Source: Halorhabdus amylolytica (GTDB taxonomy: Archaea > Halobacteriota > Halobacteria > Halobacteriales > Haloarculaceae). Taken from it: a DNA stretch of 64,000 bases. Where the stretch lies: NCBI RefSeq assembly GCF_004944975.1, contig NZ_SPQG01000014.1, positions 31,537 to 95,536 of the forward strand. Direction: 5' to 3'. The translations under genes and the position numbers were made by a program. The notes beneath the pieces are model-generated. The model was not told the DNA's origin and did not search any database. It worked only from the letters and a program-made list of their open reading frames with translations. Of the stretch, positions 45,076 through 54,125 are shown in pieces. Positions within the stretch are counted from its first letter, which is position 1. Each line of letters starts with the position of its first letter.

Positions 45076-46536
45076 ATGAGCGCGGAACAACAGACCGAAG
45101 CCACGGATGTACTGTCACGGGACGGGTTGGTGAACGTCATCAGTCTGCCGGTAACCGTCCTCGATGCCGACGGGAACGCCGTCATATGGAACGATCACAT
45201 CGAGGAACTCATCGGTGTCTCTCGTCAGAAACTTCAGTCCGCCGACAACATCGGTCGTCTCCTTTACGACGATCCATCACAGCTGATGCTCGCCGAGAAG
45301 GTCCTCGAAGCGCCGGATGACGCCCACCTCACGTTCGATGGCGTCGGGGTCGCCGAGGAGGAATACGCGCTGCTGGAGGGGGCCACCACCCCAGTCTACG
45401 AGGATACGTCGGCACTGGCAGGGGACATCTGGTTCATCGCGACGCCGATCTACGAGGACGGCGATCTCGTCGGCGCGATCGAGATCGTTCAGGACCTGGA
45501 CGATTCGGCCCGTTATCGACAAGAGCGCGCGGAACTGCTGGAAGCTGTCGAAAGTGCCCTTCGGGCCTACGAGCGCGGGCGGTTCCAGGCCGACGTGAGC
45601 TTCGATATCGAGAACAGCATCCTGGATGGCGATCTGCTCGGTCTCGTCGACGTCGTCGAGGAAATGGGAGAGACGATCGATGACGTTGTCGACGAGATCG
45701 AACGTGACGTCGAGCAACTCCAGCGTTCGGCCGACGACATCGCGGAGTACTCCGAGGAGATATCGACGCTGGCGACCGGGCAATCCGACGACATGGGCGA
45801 GATCGCCACCGAGGTCTCGGACCTCTCGGCGACGGTCGAGGAGATCGCCTCGACGGCCGACGAGGTCGAGGAGACCAGCGAACGGGCGGAACGACTCGCC
45901 GAGGACGGCCGTGATTCGGCACAGGAAGCCGTCGCAGTTATGGAGGACGCCGCCGACTCCACCGACGACGTGGCCGAAGACGTCCACGCACTCCAGCAGC
46001 GCATCGACGAGATCGACGAGATCGTCGAAGTGATCAACGACATCGCCGACCAGACGAACATGCTGGCGCTGAACGCCTCGATCGAGGCCGCCCGCGCGGG
46101 TGAAGCTGGAGAAGGGTTCGCCGTCGTCGCCGACGAAGTCAAGAGCCTCGCCGAGGAGTCCCAGGAACACGCGAGCGACATCGAGGCGATGGTCGCCGAG
46201 ATCCAGACCGAGACCGAGTCGACGGTCGCGAACCTCGAGCGGACGACCGAGCAGGTCGACGACGGGATCGAAGAGGTCGACAGAGCGATGACCCGCTTCG
46301 AGGACATCGTCGGGACGGTCAAAGAGACCGTCGACGGAATCAGCCAGGTCTCGGATGCGACCGACGACCAGGCTGCAAGCGCTGAAGAGATCGCCGCGAT
46401 GATCGACGACGCACTCGAGGAAGCCGAGACCGTCGCCGAAGAGGTCGAAGACATCGTCGCCAACACGGAAGAACAGGCGGCGATGGTCCAGGAAGTCGAG
46501 TCCTCGATGGCTCGGTTGACCGACACCAGTCGGTAA
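45076..46536 (+). CDS. Soluble PAS-domain methyl-accepting chemotaxis transducer
   Basis: A 486-residue halobacterial transducer without membrane helices. Residues about 15-145 form a PAS sensor (VTVLDADGNAVIWNDHIEEL). A long coiled coil follows, with the fully conserved signalling tip IADQTNMLALNASIEAARAG and EGFAVVADEVKSLAEES that binds CheA and CheW. Glu/Gln pairs for methylation are plentiful. It likely senses a cytoplasmic signal and modulates the archaellum through CheA. The promoter at 45034 makes the message leaderless. No other chemotaxis gene is near. Confidence 0.88.
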   Translation: MSAEQQTEATDVLSRDGLVNVISLPVTVLDADGNAVIWNDHIEELIGVSRQKLQSADNIGRLLYDDPSQLMLAEKVLEAPDDAHLTFDGVGVAEEEYALLEGATTPVYEDTSALAGDIWFIATPIYEDGDLVGAIEIVQDLDDSARYRQERAELLEAVESALRAYERGRFQADVSFDIENSILDGDLLGLVDVVEEMGETIDDVVDEIERDVEQLQRSADDIAEYSEEISTLATGQSDDMGEIATEVSDLSATVEEIASTADEVEETSERAERLAEDGRDSAQEAVAVMEDAADSTDDVAEDVHALQQRIDEIDEIVEVINDIADQTNMLALNASIEAARAGEAGEGFAVVADEVKSLAEESQEHASDIEAMVAEIQTETESTVANLERTTEQVDDGIEEVDRAMTRFEDIVGTVKETVDGISQVSDATDDQAASAEEIAAMIDDALEEAETVAEEVEDIVANTEEQAAMVQEVESSMARLTDTSR

Positions 46537-46591
46537 CGAGCGCCGAGATCGGCCGTGTGGCCCGCTCCCACGGGCAGGTGCCTTCGAAAGC

Positions 46592-46770
46592 GCTTTTACG
46601 TCCCCCGGACCACTTCAGGGTACAGCCTGCACGGGGTTGATGATGCTCCTAGCCATCTAGGACTTTCGCGCCGTCCCGTTCTCCGGGGCGGTGCCGGGAT
46701 CGTTCCGTCCGGCGGGGCGATCTCGCACGGCGGGGGAGCGCGAGCCCACGTGCAGGAGGTGATCCAACCC
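46592..46770 (+). promoter_or_regulatory. Promoter and long leader of the L7Ae operon
   Basis: A TATA-like CTTTTACG at about 46592-46599 predicts a start near 46620, giving a leader of roughly 150 bases, long for a haloarchaeon. It contains TGATGA (46638-46643 region) directly before a perfect hairpin TCCTAG-CCAT-CTAGGA (46647-46662). L7Ae binds kink-turns, and the protein controls its own mRNA this way in Sulfolobus; the element here is a candidate. No gene fits this DNA. Confidence 0.45.
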
Positions 46771-47133
46771 ATGCCAGTATACGTCGATTTCGATGTTCCC
46801 GCGGACCTCGAAGATGACGCCCTCGAGGCGCTCGAGGTCGCGCGAGACACAGGCCGAGTAAAGAAAGGAACCAACGAGACGACCAAGGCGATCGAGCGCG
46901 GCAACGCCGAACTCGTTCTCGTCGCCGAAGACGTCCAGCCCGAGGAGATCGTCATGCATATCCCGGAACTCGCCGACGAGAAGAACGTCGCATACGTCTT
47001 CGTCGGCCAGCAGGACGATCTCGGTCACGCGGCAGGCCTCGAGGTCGGCTCTGCGGCGGCGGCGATCGTCGATTCGGGCGACGCCGGAGCCGAGGTCGAG
47101 GATATCGCCGAGAAGGTCGAGGACCTTCGCTGA
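46771..47133 (+). CDS. rpl7ae: 50S ribosomal protein L7Ae
   Basis: A 120-residue RNA-binding protein shared by the ribosome, box C/D and H/ACA RNPs and RNase [21 protein letters not shown] is the kink-turn-binding stretch, and [15 protein letters not shown] follows. Matches the family end to end. ATG at 46771 follows a good ribosome-binding site (GGAGGTGATC at 46755-46764). First gene of L7Ae-S28e-L24e-Ndk. Confidence 0.95.
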   Translation: MPVYVDFDVPADLEDDALEALEVARDTGRVKKGTNETTKAIERGNAELVLVAEDVQPEEIVMHIPELADEKNVAYVFVGQQDDLGHAAGLEVGSAAAAIVDSGDAGAEVEDIAEKVEDLR

Positions 47134-47144
47134 GGTGATCAGTT

Positions 47145-47372
47145 ATGAGCGCTGAAGAGTCCGAAGACGACGGATCCACGCCCGCGGAGGTCATCGAGGT
47201 CGTGGGCCGGACGGGGATGCACGGCGAAGCCATGCAGGTCAAATGCCGCATCCGCGAGGGCGAGAACAAGGGTCGTATCATCACCCGTAACGTCCTCGGG
47301 CCGGTCCGCGAAGGTGACATCCTCCAGCTTCGGGAGACCGCCCGCGAGGCCGACGCCATCGGAGGCCAATAA
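47145..47372 (+). CDS. rps28e: 30S ribosomal protein S28e
   Basis: A 75-residue OB-fold ribosomal protein ([20 protein letters not shown] and [18 protein letters not shown]). Preceded by GAGGTGATC as ribosome-binding site; its stop codon shares one base with the next ATG (47372). Confidence 0.95.
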   Translation: MSAEESEDDGSTPAEVIEVVGRTGMHGEAMQVKCRIREGENKGRIITRNVLGPVREGDILQLRETAREADAIGGQ

Positions 47373-47785
47373 TGCCACAGACACGCGAATGTGACTACTG
47401 CGGCGCCGACATCGAGCCCGGTACCGGGACGATGTTCGTCCGGAAGAACGGCACCACGATCCACTTCTGTTCGTCGAAGTGCGAGAAAAACGCCGACCTC
47501 GGCCGCGAAGCCCGGGACCTCTCCTGGACGGAAGCCGGTGGGGCTACCAGCGGTGAATCACCCGAGGAAGCGTCGGCCGAGGAGGTCGAAGAAGAATCGG
47601 ACGAACCAGCAGAAACGCAACCGGACGAGGAAGTGGAAGCCGCCGAATCCGGTGACGAGAACGTCGACGCCGACGAGGCAGACGCCGAGGAGGAACCGGC
47701 CGACAGTGACGAAGAAGAATCCGCGGCCGACGAAGCGGACGCCGAGGAGACCGACACGGAAGAACCGACGGAGGCTGATGCCTGA
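47372..47785 (+). CDS. rpl24e: 50S ribosomal protein L24e with long acidic tail
   Basis: A 137-residue protein. The first 62 residues are L24e: [18 protein letters not shown] and [19 protein letters not shown] give the four zinc cysteines. From about residue 63 a tail of some 75 residues made almost only of Glu, Asp, Ala and Ser follows, which the H. marismortui protein of about 66 residues lacks. The tail is in frame and abuts the Ndk start by one base. It may be surface-exposed on the ribosome, tuning salt behaviour. Confidence 0.93.
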   Translation: MPQTRECDYCGADIEPGTGTMFVRKNGTTIHFCSSKCEKNADLGREARDLSWTEAGGATSGESPEEASAEEVEEESDEPAETQPDEEVEAAESGDENVDADEADAEEEPADSDEEESAADEADAEETDTEEPTEADA

Positions 47786-48267
47786 TGAGTCATCACGACG
47801 AACGTACCTTCGTTATGGCAAAGCCCGACGCCGTCCAGCGGGGACTCGTCGGTGAAATCATCACTCGGCTCGAAGACCGTGGGCTAAAACTCGCCGGCGC
47901 GAAGTTCATGCAGATCGACGAGGATCTCGCCCACGAGCACTACGCCGAACACGAGGACAAGCCCTTTTTCGACGATCTCGTCGACTTCATCACTTCCGGA
48001 CCCGTCATGGCGATGGTCTGGGAGGGTGCTGACGCGACCAGGCAGGTCCGTCAGATGATGGGCGCGACCGATCCCGCCGAGGCCGCACCCGGCACGATCC
48101 GGGGCGATTACGGCCTCGATCTGAGCCAGAACATCATCCACGGCTCGGATCACGAGGACCCCGGCGCCAACGAGCGCGAGATTGAGCTGTTCTTCGAGGA
48201 GGACGAACTCCTCGAATACGAACGCGCGGACGAACCCTGGGTCTACGAGGACGTCGGCGACCATTGA
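47785..48267 (+). CDS. ndk: Nucleoside diphosphate kinase
   Basis: A 160-residue enzyme that moves the gamma phosphate of ATP to other NDPs. The active-site histidine is in [36 protein letters not shown] begins the fold. Last gene of the L7Ae operon, starting one base from the L24e stop. T-rich DNA at about 48289-48302 (TTCTTTCTCATTTTC) can serve as terminator. Confidence 0.95.
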   Translation: MSHHDERTFVMAKPDAVQRGLVGEIITRLEDRGLKLAGAKFMQIDEDLAHEHYAEHEDKPFFDDLVDFITSGPVMAMVWEGADATRQVRQMMGATDPAEAAPGTIRGDYGLDLSQNIIHGSDHEDPGANEREIELFFEEDELLEYERADEPWVYEDVGDH

Positions 48268-48288
48268 CGGTTGCGGGCACCGTCGTTC

Positions 48289-48302
48289 TTTCTCATTTTC
48301 AT
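48289..48302 (+). terminator. T-rich terminator after ndk
   Basis: TTCTTTCTCATTTTC soon after the ndk stop, the oligo-T pattern used for archaeal transcription termination; the universal stress gene comes toward it on the other strand. Confidence 0.4.
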
Positions 48303-48359
48303 AGCGATCAGCTATGGCACGATAGTGATACGTCCCCCGATCGTACCCGGCCGGGGACG

Positions 48360-48815
48360 CTACTCCTCGAATTCCTCGACATCGGGCGTTTCGCCGACTC
48401 GGATTGTCGTCACCGGAACCGGCGCTGTCCGGATGACGCGCTCGGCGACGCTTCCCAGCAGGAGTCGGTCGAGTCCGCCGCGGCCGTGAGTCCCCATCAC
48501 GATCAGGTCCACGTCGTAGGATCCGGCGTAGTCGACGATCTCACGGCTCGGTGCCCCCTCAGTTATCTCTCCCTCGACCGGAACGTCTCCAGCGGCCTCA
48601 CGGACGTCATCGAGCGCCCGTTCGCCCTCTTCGCGCAACATCTCCGTGATCGTCTCCCAGGAAGCCTCCATCGGCATCCGGCTCATCGTCGCCGTGTCGA
48701 GGATGTGGAGGGCGTGGATCGTCGCATCGTGACTGCGAGCCAGCCCGACCGCGTGTTCGATCACGCCTGCCATCCCCTCGGAACCGTCGGTCGGTAACAG
48801 GATCCGATCGTACAT
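48360..48815 (-). CDS. Universal stress protein (UspA family)
   Basis: A 151-residue single-domain UspA protein: MYDRILLPTDGSEGM at the start, and LIVMGTHGRGGLDRLLLGSVAERV, the G-x2-G-x9-G-S/T ATP-binding motif, near the end. Members bind ATP and appear in stress survival. Single-gene unit with ATG at 48815. No further hint of the specific stress. Confidence 0.9.
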   Translation of the reverse strand: MYDRILLPTDGSEGMAGVIEHAVGLARSHDATIHALHILDTATMSRMPMEASWETITEMLREEGERALDDVREAAGDVPVEGEITEGAPSREIVDYAGSYDVDLIVMGTHGRGGLDRLLLGSVAERVIRTAPVPVTTIRVGETPDVEEFEE

Positions 48816-48932
48816 GGCTGTATGTGAACGTTTGTCACCGACCCGCTTAATTGTTCACCTCGTTCGACCGGACGCCACGAGCGGTTGCCGTCCGCTGTCC
48901 GGTCAAGTACTCACGGCCCGTCGAGAAGGCAC

Positions 48933-49955
48933 TCACGTCCCGTCGAAGATCACGTCGCTCACGTCGGCGACGCCAGCACGGCGAACAACTGCACGGACGA
49001 CATCCTCTGCGCCGGCGAGGTTGTCCGAGTCGCCGTCGAGGACGAAGATCCGGGCGTCCCGGCCCTCCTCCAGGACGCCGGCGTTCAGCCCCGCGATCTC
49101 CGCGCCGGCGACCGTCGCCATCCGAAGGACGTCCCGCGCGGAGATGTCGTAGAGTTTGGCGGCGAACTCCATCTCCCGGAACATCGAGGGGCTGTTGAGC
49201 ATCACGTTGTCCGTCCCCAGCGCGACGGTCGTTCGGTCGAGCAACTCGGCGGCGGGAGCTGTCCCGACACCAGTGACGAGGTTCGAGCGCGGACAGAGGA
49301 CGATCGGCGTGTCTTCGTCAGCGAGTCGTTCGAGATGTACCGCTTCGAGGTGAACCATGTGGACGAGGAAGTCGGGATCGAGATCCAGCGCAGGGTTGAC
49401 GTCGGCGCTATCACGCTCGCCGGCGTGGATGCCAAAGAGTTTCCCGGCCTCGGCGGTCGCGGTCCGTTCGGCCCCGAACTCGCCGTCACGGGCGCCGCTG
49501 GCGCCGAAACCATCGGCAGCCTCCATAGCCTGGACCGTCTCGCGTCCGAGAATCACGTCCTCGATCGCGAGGCCGTCGAGTGCTTCCCGGATCGCTTCGA
49601 CCCCCTCGACGCCACCTTCCCGGAATTCGAGGAACGCCCCGGTCCCGCTGTGTTCCATGAACTGTAACGAGCGGCGCATCGCATCGACGAGTTCCTCCCG
49701 ACTCGCCTGCCGAAGCAGCCGGTGTTTCAGCCCGTCCGGCGGGGCGACGAGTTCGTCGAGGCTGAGTCCACCGCCGGCCTCCTTGGCGATCGAGTCACCG
49801 ATGTGTGTGTGAGCGTTGACGAACGCCGGAAGGACAATTTTCTCGCTATCGGTGCGTGTCTCTTCGATAGCCGTGATCTCCCCGTCTTCGACGACCATCC
49901 GTCCCTGGATCGGTTCGAACTTTCGGCCGCGAAGAATCGTCCCTTCGAGTTGCAT
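48933..49955 (-). CDS. Amidohydrolase family protein
   Basis: A 340-residue metal-dependent hydrolase (cytosine-deaminase/chlorohydrolase type). LPAFVNAHTHIGDS provides the H-x-H metal pair, GIHAGERD a further His, HMVHLEAV another, and LGTDNVMLNSPSMF the metal-binding Asp. Substrate is unknown; deamination or ring opening of a heterocycle is likely. ATG at 49955 is preferred to a GTG at 49973. It reads leftward, 50 bases after the HD gene, probably as an operon. Confidence 0.85.
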   Translation of the reverse strand: MQLEGTILRGRKFEPIQGRMVVEDGEITAIEETRTDSEKIVLPAFVNAHTHIGDSIAKEAGGGLSLDELVAPPDGLKHRLLRQASREELVDAMRRSLQFMEHSGTGAFLEFREGGVEGVEAIREALDGLAIEDVILGRETVQAMEAADGFGASGARDGEFGAERTATAEAGKLFGIHAGERDSADVNPALDLDPDFLVHMVHLEAVHLERLADEDTPIVLCPRSNLVTGVGTAPAAELLDRTTVALGTDNVMLNSPSMFREMEFAAKLYDISARDVLRMATVAGAEIAGLNAGVLEEGRDARIFVLDGDSDNLAGAEDVVRAVVRRAGVADVSDVIFDGT

Positions 49956-50005
49956 GTACCGGTACTGGGACACCAGTCCTCTTGAACGCCACCGTTCCGG
50001 GTGCC

Positions 50006-51229
50006 CTATTCAAACTCGTCGAGCGTCGCGTGGATGCCACGCGGCGCGTCGCTGACCCGCGCCCCGTCGATGTCGAGGCCCAGTGTACGAACGGCAGCGT
50101 CGCCGACACGTTCTCGAACGTCGTCGGGCGCGTAAACGCCCAGTCGCCAGCGATCGCGCTGGGCCGCTTGCAGCGCCCGCACGAGGGTCGATTGTTCGTC
50201 CAGCCGTCTCACAGTCCCGTTGACGAGTACGCGGGAACTCGACTCGGCCATCGACGGCGCGGTCGGCACGTCGAGAATGACTTCCGGCGGCTCGACGTTT
50301 GCCTCCTCGGCGATATCCCGCTCGCGCTCTCGAAGTTCCTCCTGAGGGAGAGCCAGCAACTCCTCGGGGACGGTACCCCGTTCGGCCCATACTGCTCGCT
50401 TATAGAGGTCCCGATAGGTGAGACGGCGCCCCATCTCGGCCGTCGACTCAGTCGAACGTAACGTGACGAGCAACTCCGCGTCGTCCATCCGCCGGAACGT
50501 CTCGGGATCCGTCGCCGTCTCCTCCAGCAGCCGGGCACTCGCCCGCCGGAGCATCGCCTTGGCGATGCGGGCGACGTGGTGGCTGTAGACCGTCGGCGTC
50601 ATCAGCGCGCGCGCCAGCAGGAGACTCTCGGCGGTCTGGACGTTCCCCTCCGCGAGCACTAGCTCCCCGTCGCGAAAGCGTAACTCCCGGACGAGTCGCC
50701 CGTGATCGATCGTGCCGTACGGGACGCCGGTGTGATGGGCGTCCCGCGCCAGATAGTCCATCCGGTCGACGTCGAGGTCCCCCGAAACGAGCTGTCCGAG
50801 CTCACCTTCGCCGGCGACGAGATCGGCGACTGCGTCCGGGTTGAGGCCGTGCTCCGTCAGTACTCGCGCGACCGCACCCTCTCCGATGAGGTCGTGGACA
50901 TCGTCGTGATACTTGCCAGTATGACGGTGGATCAGTCCTTCGACGTTGTGGCTGTAGGGCCCGTGCCCCACGTCGTGCAGCAGGGCGGCAGCACGGACGC
51001 GTTCGGCTTGTTGTCCCTCGATCCCCAGGTGCCCGAGTGTCTGATCAGCGAGATAGTAGACGCCGAGGCTGTGTTCGAAGCGGGTGTGATTGGCGGAGGG
51101 GTAGACCAGCGTGACCGTGCCCAGCTGGCTGACGTGTCGCAATCGCTGGACTGGCGGCGTATCCAGCAGCGACAACGCCACACCCTCGACCTCGATGTAG
51201 TCGTGGACGCTATCCTTGATCGTCTTCAT
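50006..51229 (-). CDS. HD-domain phosphohydrolase, dGTPase-like
   Basis: A 407-residue HD superfamily protein of the YdhJ/dGTPase-like group. It opens MKTIKDSVHDYIEVEG and shows PPVQRLRHVSQLG, FEHSLGVYYLADQ, ALLHDVGHGPYSHNVE and VSGDLDVDRMDYLARDA, the H..HD..D metal ligands. Probable dNTP or nucleotide triphosphohydrolase. ATG at 51229. It is followed by the amidohydrolase, perhaps linking nucleotide and base salvage. Confidence 0.88.
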   Translation of the reverse strand: MKTIKDSVHDYIEVEGVALSLLDTPPVQRLRHVSQLGTVTLVYPSANHTRFEHSLGVYYLADQTLGHLGIEGQQAERVRAAALLHDVGHGPYSHNVEGLIHRHTGKYHDDVHDLIGEGAVARVLTEHGLNPDAVADLVAGEGELGQLVSGDLDVDRMDYLARDAHHTGVPYGTIDHGRLVRELRFRDGELVLAEGNVQTAESLLLARALMTPTVYSHHVARIAKAMLRRASARLLEETATDPETFRRMDDAELLVTLRSTESTAEMGRRLTYRDLYKRAVWAERGTVPEELLALPQEELRERERDIAEEANVEPPEVILDVPTAPSMAESSSRVLVNGTVRRLDEQSTLVRALQAAQRDRWRLGVYAPDDVRERVGDAAVRTLGLDIDGARVSDAPRGIHATLDEFE

Positions 51230-51455
51230 CGTCACCGGGTACCTCCGGAGAGGTTTTAATGGTACCTTCGCTATTCCGCGTTTGGTTTGCCCGCAGGATT
51301 CGCGTCAGTCTCCCCTTTCGATTCCCGTTTAAAGGGTGTGTCACATGGCACCGACAACCATGACAGAAGGACGGTATCAAAACTCATCAGTTACGGGATC
51401 CGTACCACATATATCTATTGTGGATGAGAGTGAATCGACGAATAGAGGGTAATAT

Positions 51456-53315
51456 ATGGCAGACTCGCCGCAATCATCTTCGAGTAGTGGGTCGATACAG
51501 GCCGTTTCACGATCACTCGTTCCGGACTTCGTTCGGCGACGCTTCACACTCAAGTTCGCATTGATATTGATCGTGATGGGGCTCGTCATCGGCGCGCTCG
51601 GAGTGGTGGCGACCCAGAGCGTATCGGGACAGGTCGAGGAGAACGTCGAACAGGAGTATCGGGAACTGGCCGAACAGCAAGCCGGTGTCGTCGAAACGTG
51701 GGTCCAGCGGAACGCGATCGCGGTCAAAGTCACGGCAGAGAACGAGATACTGACCCGGACGGGGTCGGGAGCGGCCATCGACATGACGGGCTACCTCTCA
51801 CGGACCAGCGGAAACCTCTACGGCATGCAGTCCATTTACGTTCTCGAACAGACAGAAGACTCGACCAGCGTCGTTGCCAGTCCACAACTTCCGGACGGGC
51901 AATCCCTGGCCGACGGTAAACGGGCGTGGATCGCGATGCAGGACCTGAGCGATCTCAGCGTCGGGAGCGCACGCGTCACGGACGTCCACGAAGTCGAAGG
52001 GACCCATCTGACGGCGTTCATCAGTCCCGTACCCGAGACATCCAATCGGTATCTCGTCGTGGAGTATGCAACCGACTCCTTGACTGAGGCACTGGGTCCC
52101 GCCGAAGGATCCGAACGCTTTACCCGCGTCGTCAACGCCGATGGGACCGTTCAGATCGCGACAGACGGCCGCCGACTGTTCGATTCCTACAGCGACGGGA
52201 GTGCGAACCAGTACGTCGAGCGTGCACGTACAGAAGTCGGTGTCGATGCGAACGCGGAGTCGGACCCATCAGTCCTCGACGAGCCCTACGTGGTGAGTTA
52301 CGCACCGGTGCAGGTGGAGAGAGCCGGTGTCGATTGGGCAATCCTCGTTCACGAACCGCAGAGTAGCGCGTTCGGGTTCGTCAGAACCATCACGACCTGG
52401 GGGACAATCGTGACGTTCGGGGCTGTCCTGTTCATCGGTCTGCTGGGAGCGGTGATCGGCTTCACGACATCCCGGGACCTCAATCGCCTCAGGGAGAAAG
52501 TCGAGGAGATGGAACAAGGTAATCTCGACGTGGACATCCACTCCGGTCGGATCGATTCGATCGGCCGACTGTACGACGGGTTCGCGAGCATGCGCGACGC
52601 CCTTCGACAGCAGATCAACGAGGCCGAACAGGCCCGCAAGGAAGCCGAGGTCGCCCGTGCTGAGGCCATGGAGATGAACGATTACCTCCAGTCCAAGGCC
52701 AGGGAATACAGCGAAATCATGGAAGAATGTGCGGCAGGCGATCTCACCAGGCGGATGGAAACTGACGGCGAGAACGAGGCCATGGACGAGATCGCCACGG
52801 ACTTCAACAACATGATCGAGGAGTTAGAGAACACCACTGGCCAGCTCAAGCACTTCGCCGACGAGGTCGAGGAAGCCGGCGAAGTCGTGGAGGTTTCAGC
52901 TGCGAACGTCCGTGATGCCGCCGAACAGGTCGCCGACTCCATCCAGCACATCTCGGACGACGCCCACGAACAACAGGAGCAACTCGAGGAACTCGCGTCG
53001 ACGATCGACGGGATCATCGAACAGCTCGAATCAGTCGACGATCCTGACGTCGAGATGCCCCTCGATCGTCTCCGTGACGTGACCGAGATGATCGAGGCCC
53101 TCGCTGAGTTCATCGACGAGACGATGGCTGAATCCGAGAACGTCGCCGGTGCGGCCGAAGAACAGGCTGCAGAACTCACCGAGGTCTCACAGCAGGCTCA
53201 GAACCTCACCCGGTACGCCAAACCGCTCATGGATGTCCTCGACAGCTTCGAGACCGAGTCCAAACACGAGTTCTACTATCCGACCGGGCCTGGGTCTCCC
53301 CCGAGCGACGAGTGA
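51456..53315 (+). CDS. Transducer-like membrane protein without the chemoreceptor tip
   Basis: A 619-residue protein. A helix at about 32-52 (LKFALILIVMGLVIGALGVV), an outside sensor of about 250 residues (Cache-like), a second helix at about 308-330 (TTWGTIVTFGAVLFIGLLGA), then HAMP (LREKVEEMEQGNLDV) and a long coiled coil. A second HAMP-like part (ECAAGDLTRRMETDGENEAM) follows. The usual hairpin tip NxLALNAxIEAARAGE is absent: the coil runs straight to SENVAGAAEEQAAELTEVSQ, the final return strand. It starts at 51456 soon after a TATA box (CATATATCT near 51408). So it cannot bind CheA in the normal manner and may act as a partner or sensor for another output. Confidence 0.8.
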   Translation: MADSPQSSSSSGSIQAVSRSLVPDFVRRRFTLKFALILIVMGLVIGALGVVATQSVSGQVEENVEQEYRELAEQQAGVVETWVQRNAIAVKVTAENEILTRTGSGAAIDMTGYLSRTSGNLYGMQSIYVLEQTEDSTSVVASPQLPDGQSLADGKRAWIAMQDLSDLSVGSARVTDVHEVEGTHLTAFISPVPETSNRYLVVEYATDSLTEALGPAEGSERFTRVVNADGTVQIATDGRRLFDSYSDGSANQYVERARTEVGVDANAESDPSVLDEPYVVSYAPVQVERAGVDWAILVHEPQSSAFGFVRTITTWGTIVTFGAVLFIGLLGAVIGFTTSRDLNRLREKVEEMEQGNLDVDIHSGRIDSIGRLYDGFASMRDALRQQINEAEQARKEAEVARAEAMEMNDYLQSKAREYSEIMEECAAGDLTRRMETDGENEAMDEIATDFNNMIEELENTTGQLKHFADEVEEAGEVVEVSAANVRDAAEQVADSIQHISDDAHEQQEQLEELASTIDGIIEQLESVDDPDVEMPLDRLRDVTEMIEALAEFIDETMAESENVAGAAEEQAAELTEVSQQAQNLTRYAKPLMDVLDSFETESKHEFYYPTGPGSPPSDE

Positions 53316-53471
53316 GAACCGAACGGCGGACCGTCCGATCTGACGCCGGATATGTGTTATTGCCCGGCTGAGAGGGTTACTGACGTTCCCGATTGTCTGG
53401 AAACTGATACACCGATTCGCTTTGTCATCGTCCAGCCGCCGTGGGCATTCAGTGTGAAGCCCGCCGAGTCG

Positions 53472-54026
53472 TCATTCGACAGCGGCGAGACACTCGAGCA
53501 ATTCCTCCTCGGTGACGTTCCCGTCCTCTACGGGTTCCTCGGGGAATCGGCCCATCTCCTCGACGGTCTCGATCGCCGACTCGGGCTCGTATTCCCGTCC
53601 GTCGACCAGCCACGCGGCCAGAACTTGTCCCGTTCGTCCCAGTCCCGCGAGTCCGTGAACGACAACTGGCGACTCTAGGCGCACGGACTCCTCGAGGAAC
53701 GGCAGGATCGACTCCTCTAGGACGGCCTGGTGACCGAGCCGTCTGTCCAGCAGTGGCGCGTGGAGAACGTGCTGTTCGCCGAACGCCGCGGCGTATCGAT
53801 CGAGATTGTATTGACACCCTTCGGCATCCGCCCCCGGAACCAGACAACAGACACGTTCGATCTCCCGCTCGCGCATGAAGTCGATCCAGGCCGAGACGGC
53901 CGTCTCGTGATCAGCGGCCGTGTGCCAGCCCGGCGCAGCCGCCCCGTAAACGTACGCTTCACCGGGGGCGGCCGGCGCGAACCGATACGCGTCTTCCATA
54001 TCCGGGTAGCAAGCCCCCACGGTCAT
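53472..54026 (-). CDS. Dual-specificity phosphatase-fold protein with Cys replaced by Gly
   Basis: A 184-residue PTP-superfamily protein. The P-loop that should read HCxxGxxRT reads [19 protein letters not shown], with Gly (GGA) in place of the nucleophile Cys; the Arg is retained. The WPD-like acid is in the region [11 protein letters not shown]. Two bases would have to change to restore Cys, so a single sequencing error is unlikely. Start ATG at 54026 faces the cofD promoter. It is likely a non-catalytic, phosphate-binding version. Confidence 0.75.
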   Translation of the reverse strand: MTVGACYPDMEDAYRFAPAAPGEAYVYGAAAPGWHTAADHETAVSAWIDFMREREIERVCCLVPGADAEGCQYNLDRYAAAFGEQHVLHAPLLDRRLGHQAVLEESILPFLEESVRLESPVVVHGLAGLGRTGQVLAAWLVDGREYEPESAIETVEEMGRFPEEPVEDGNVTEEELLECLAAVE

Positions 54027-54125
54027 GAGTCTATGTGCCCAATTCTCAGGATTGAAAGTGAAATCGGGTTGATGACTTCGGCGGGCGTGGACACGCTTAT
54101 CAGGGCAGTGCGCCCAACGGGCGGT

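Noticed and set aside
45277..46571. Long antisense frames in the soluble transducer gene
   Set aside because: Heptad-rich coiled-coil genes produce long open antisense frames; these show only Ser/Leu or Arg repeats and no domains.
46638..46662. Box C/D guide RNA upstream of L7Ae
   Set aside because: TGATGA resembles box C, but no CTGA box D is found at a fitting distance, so only a leader element is suggested.
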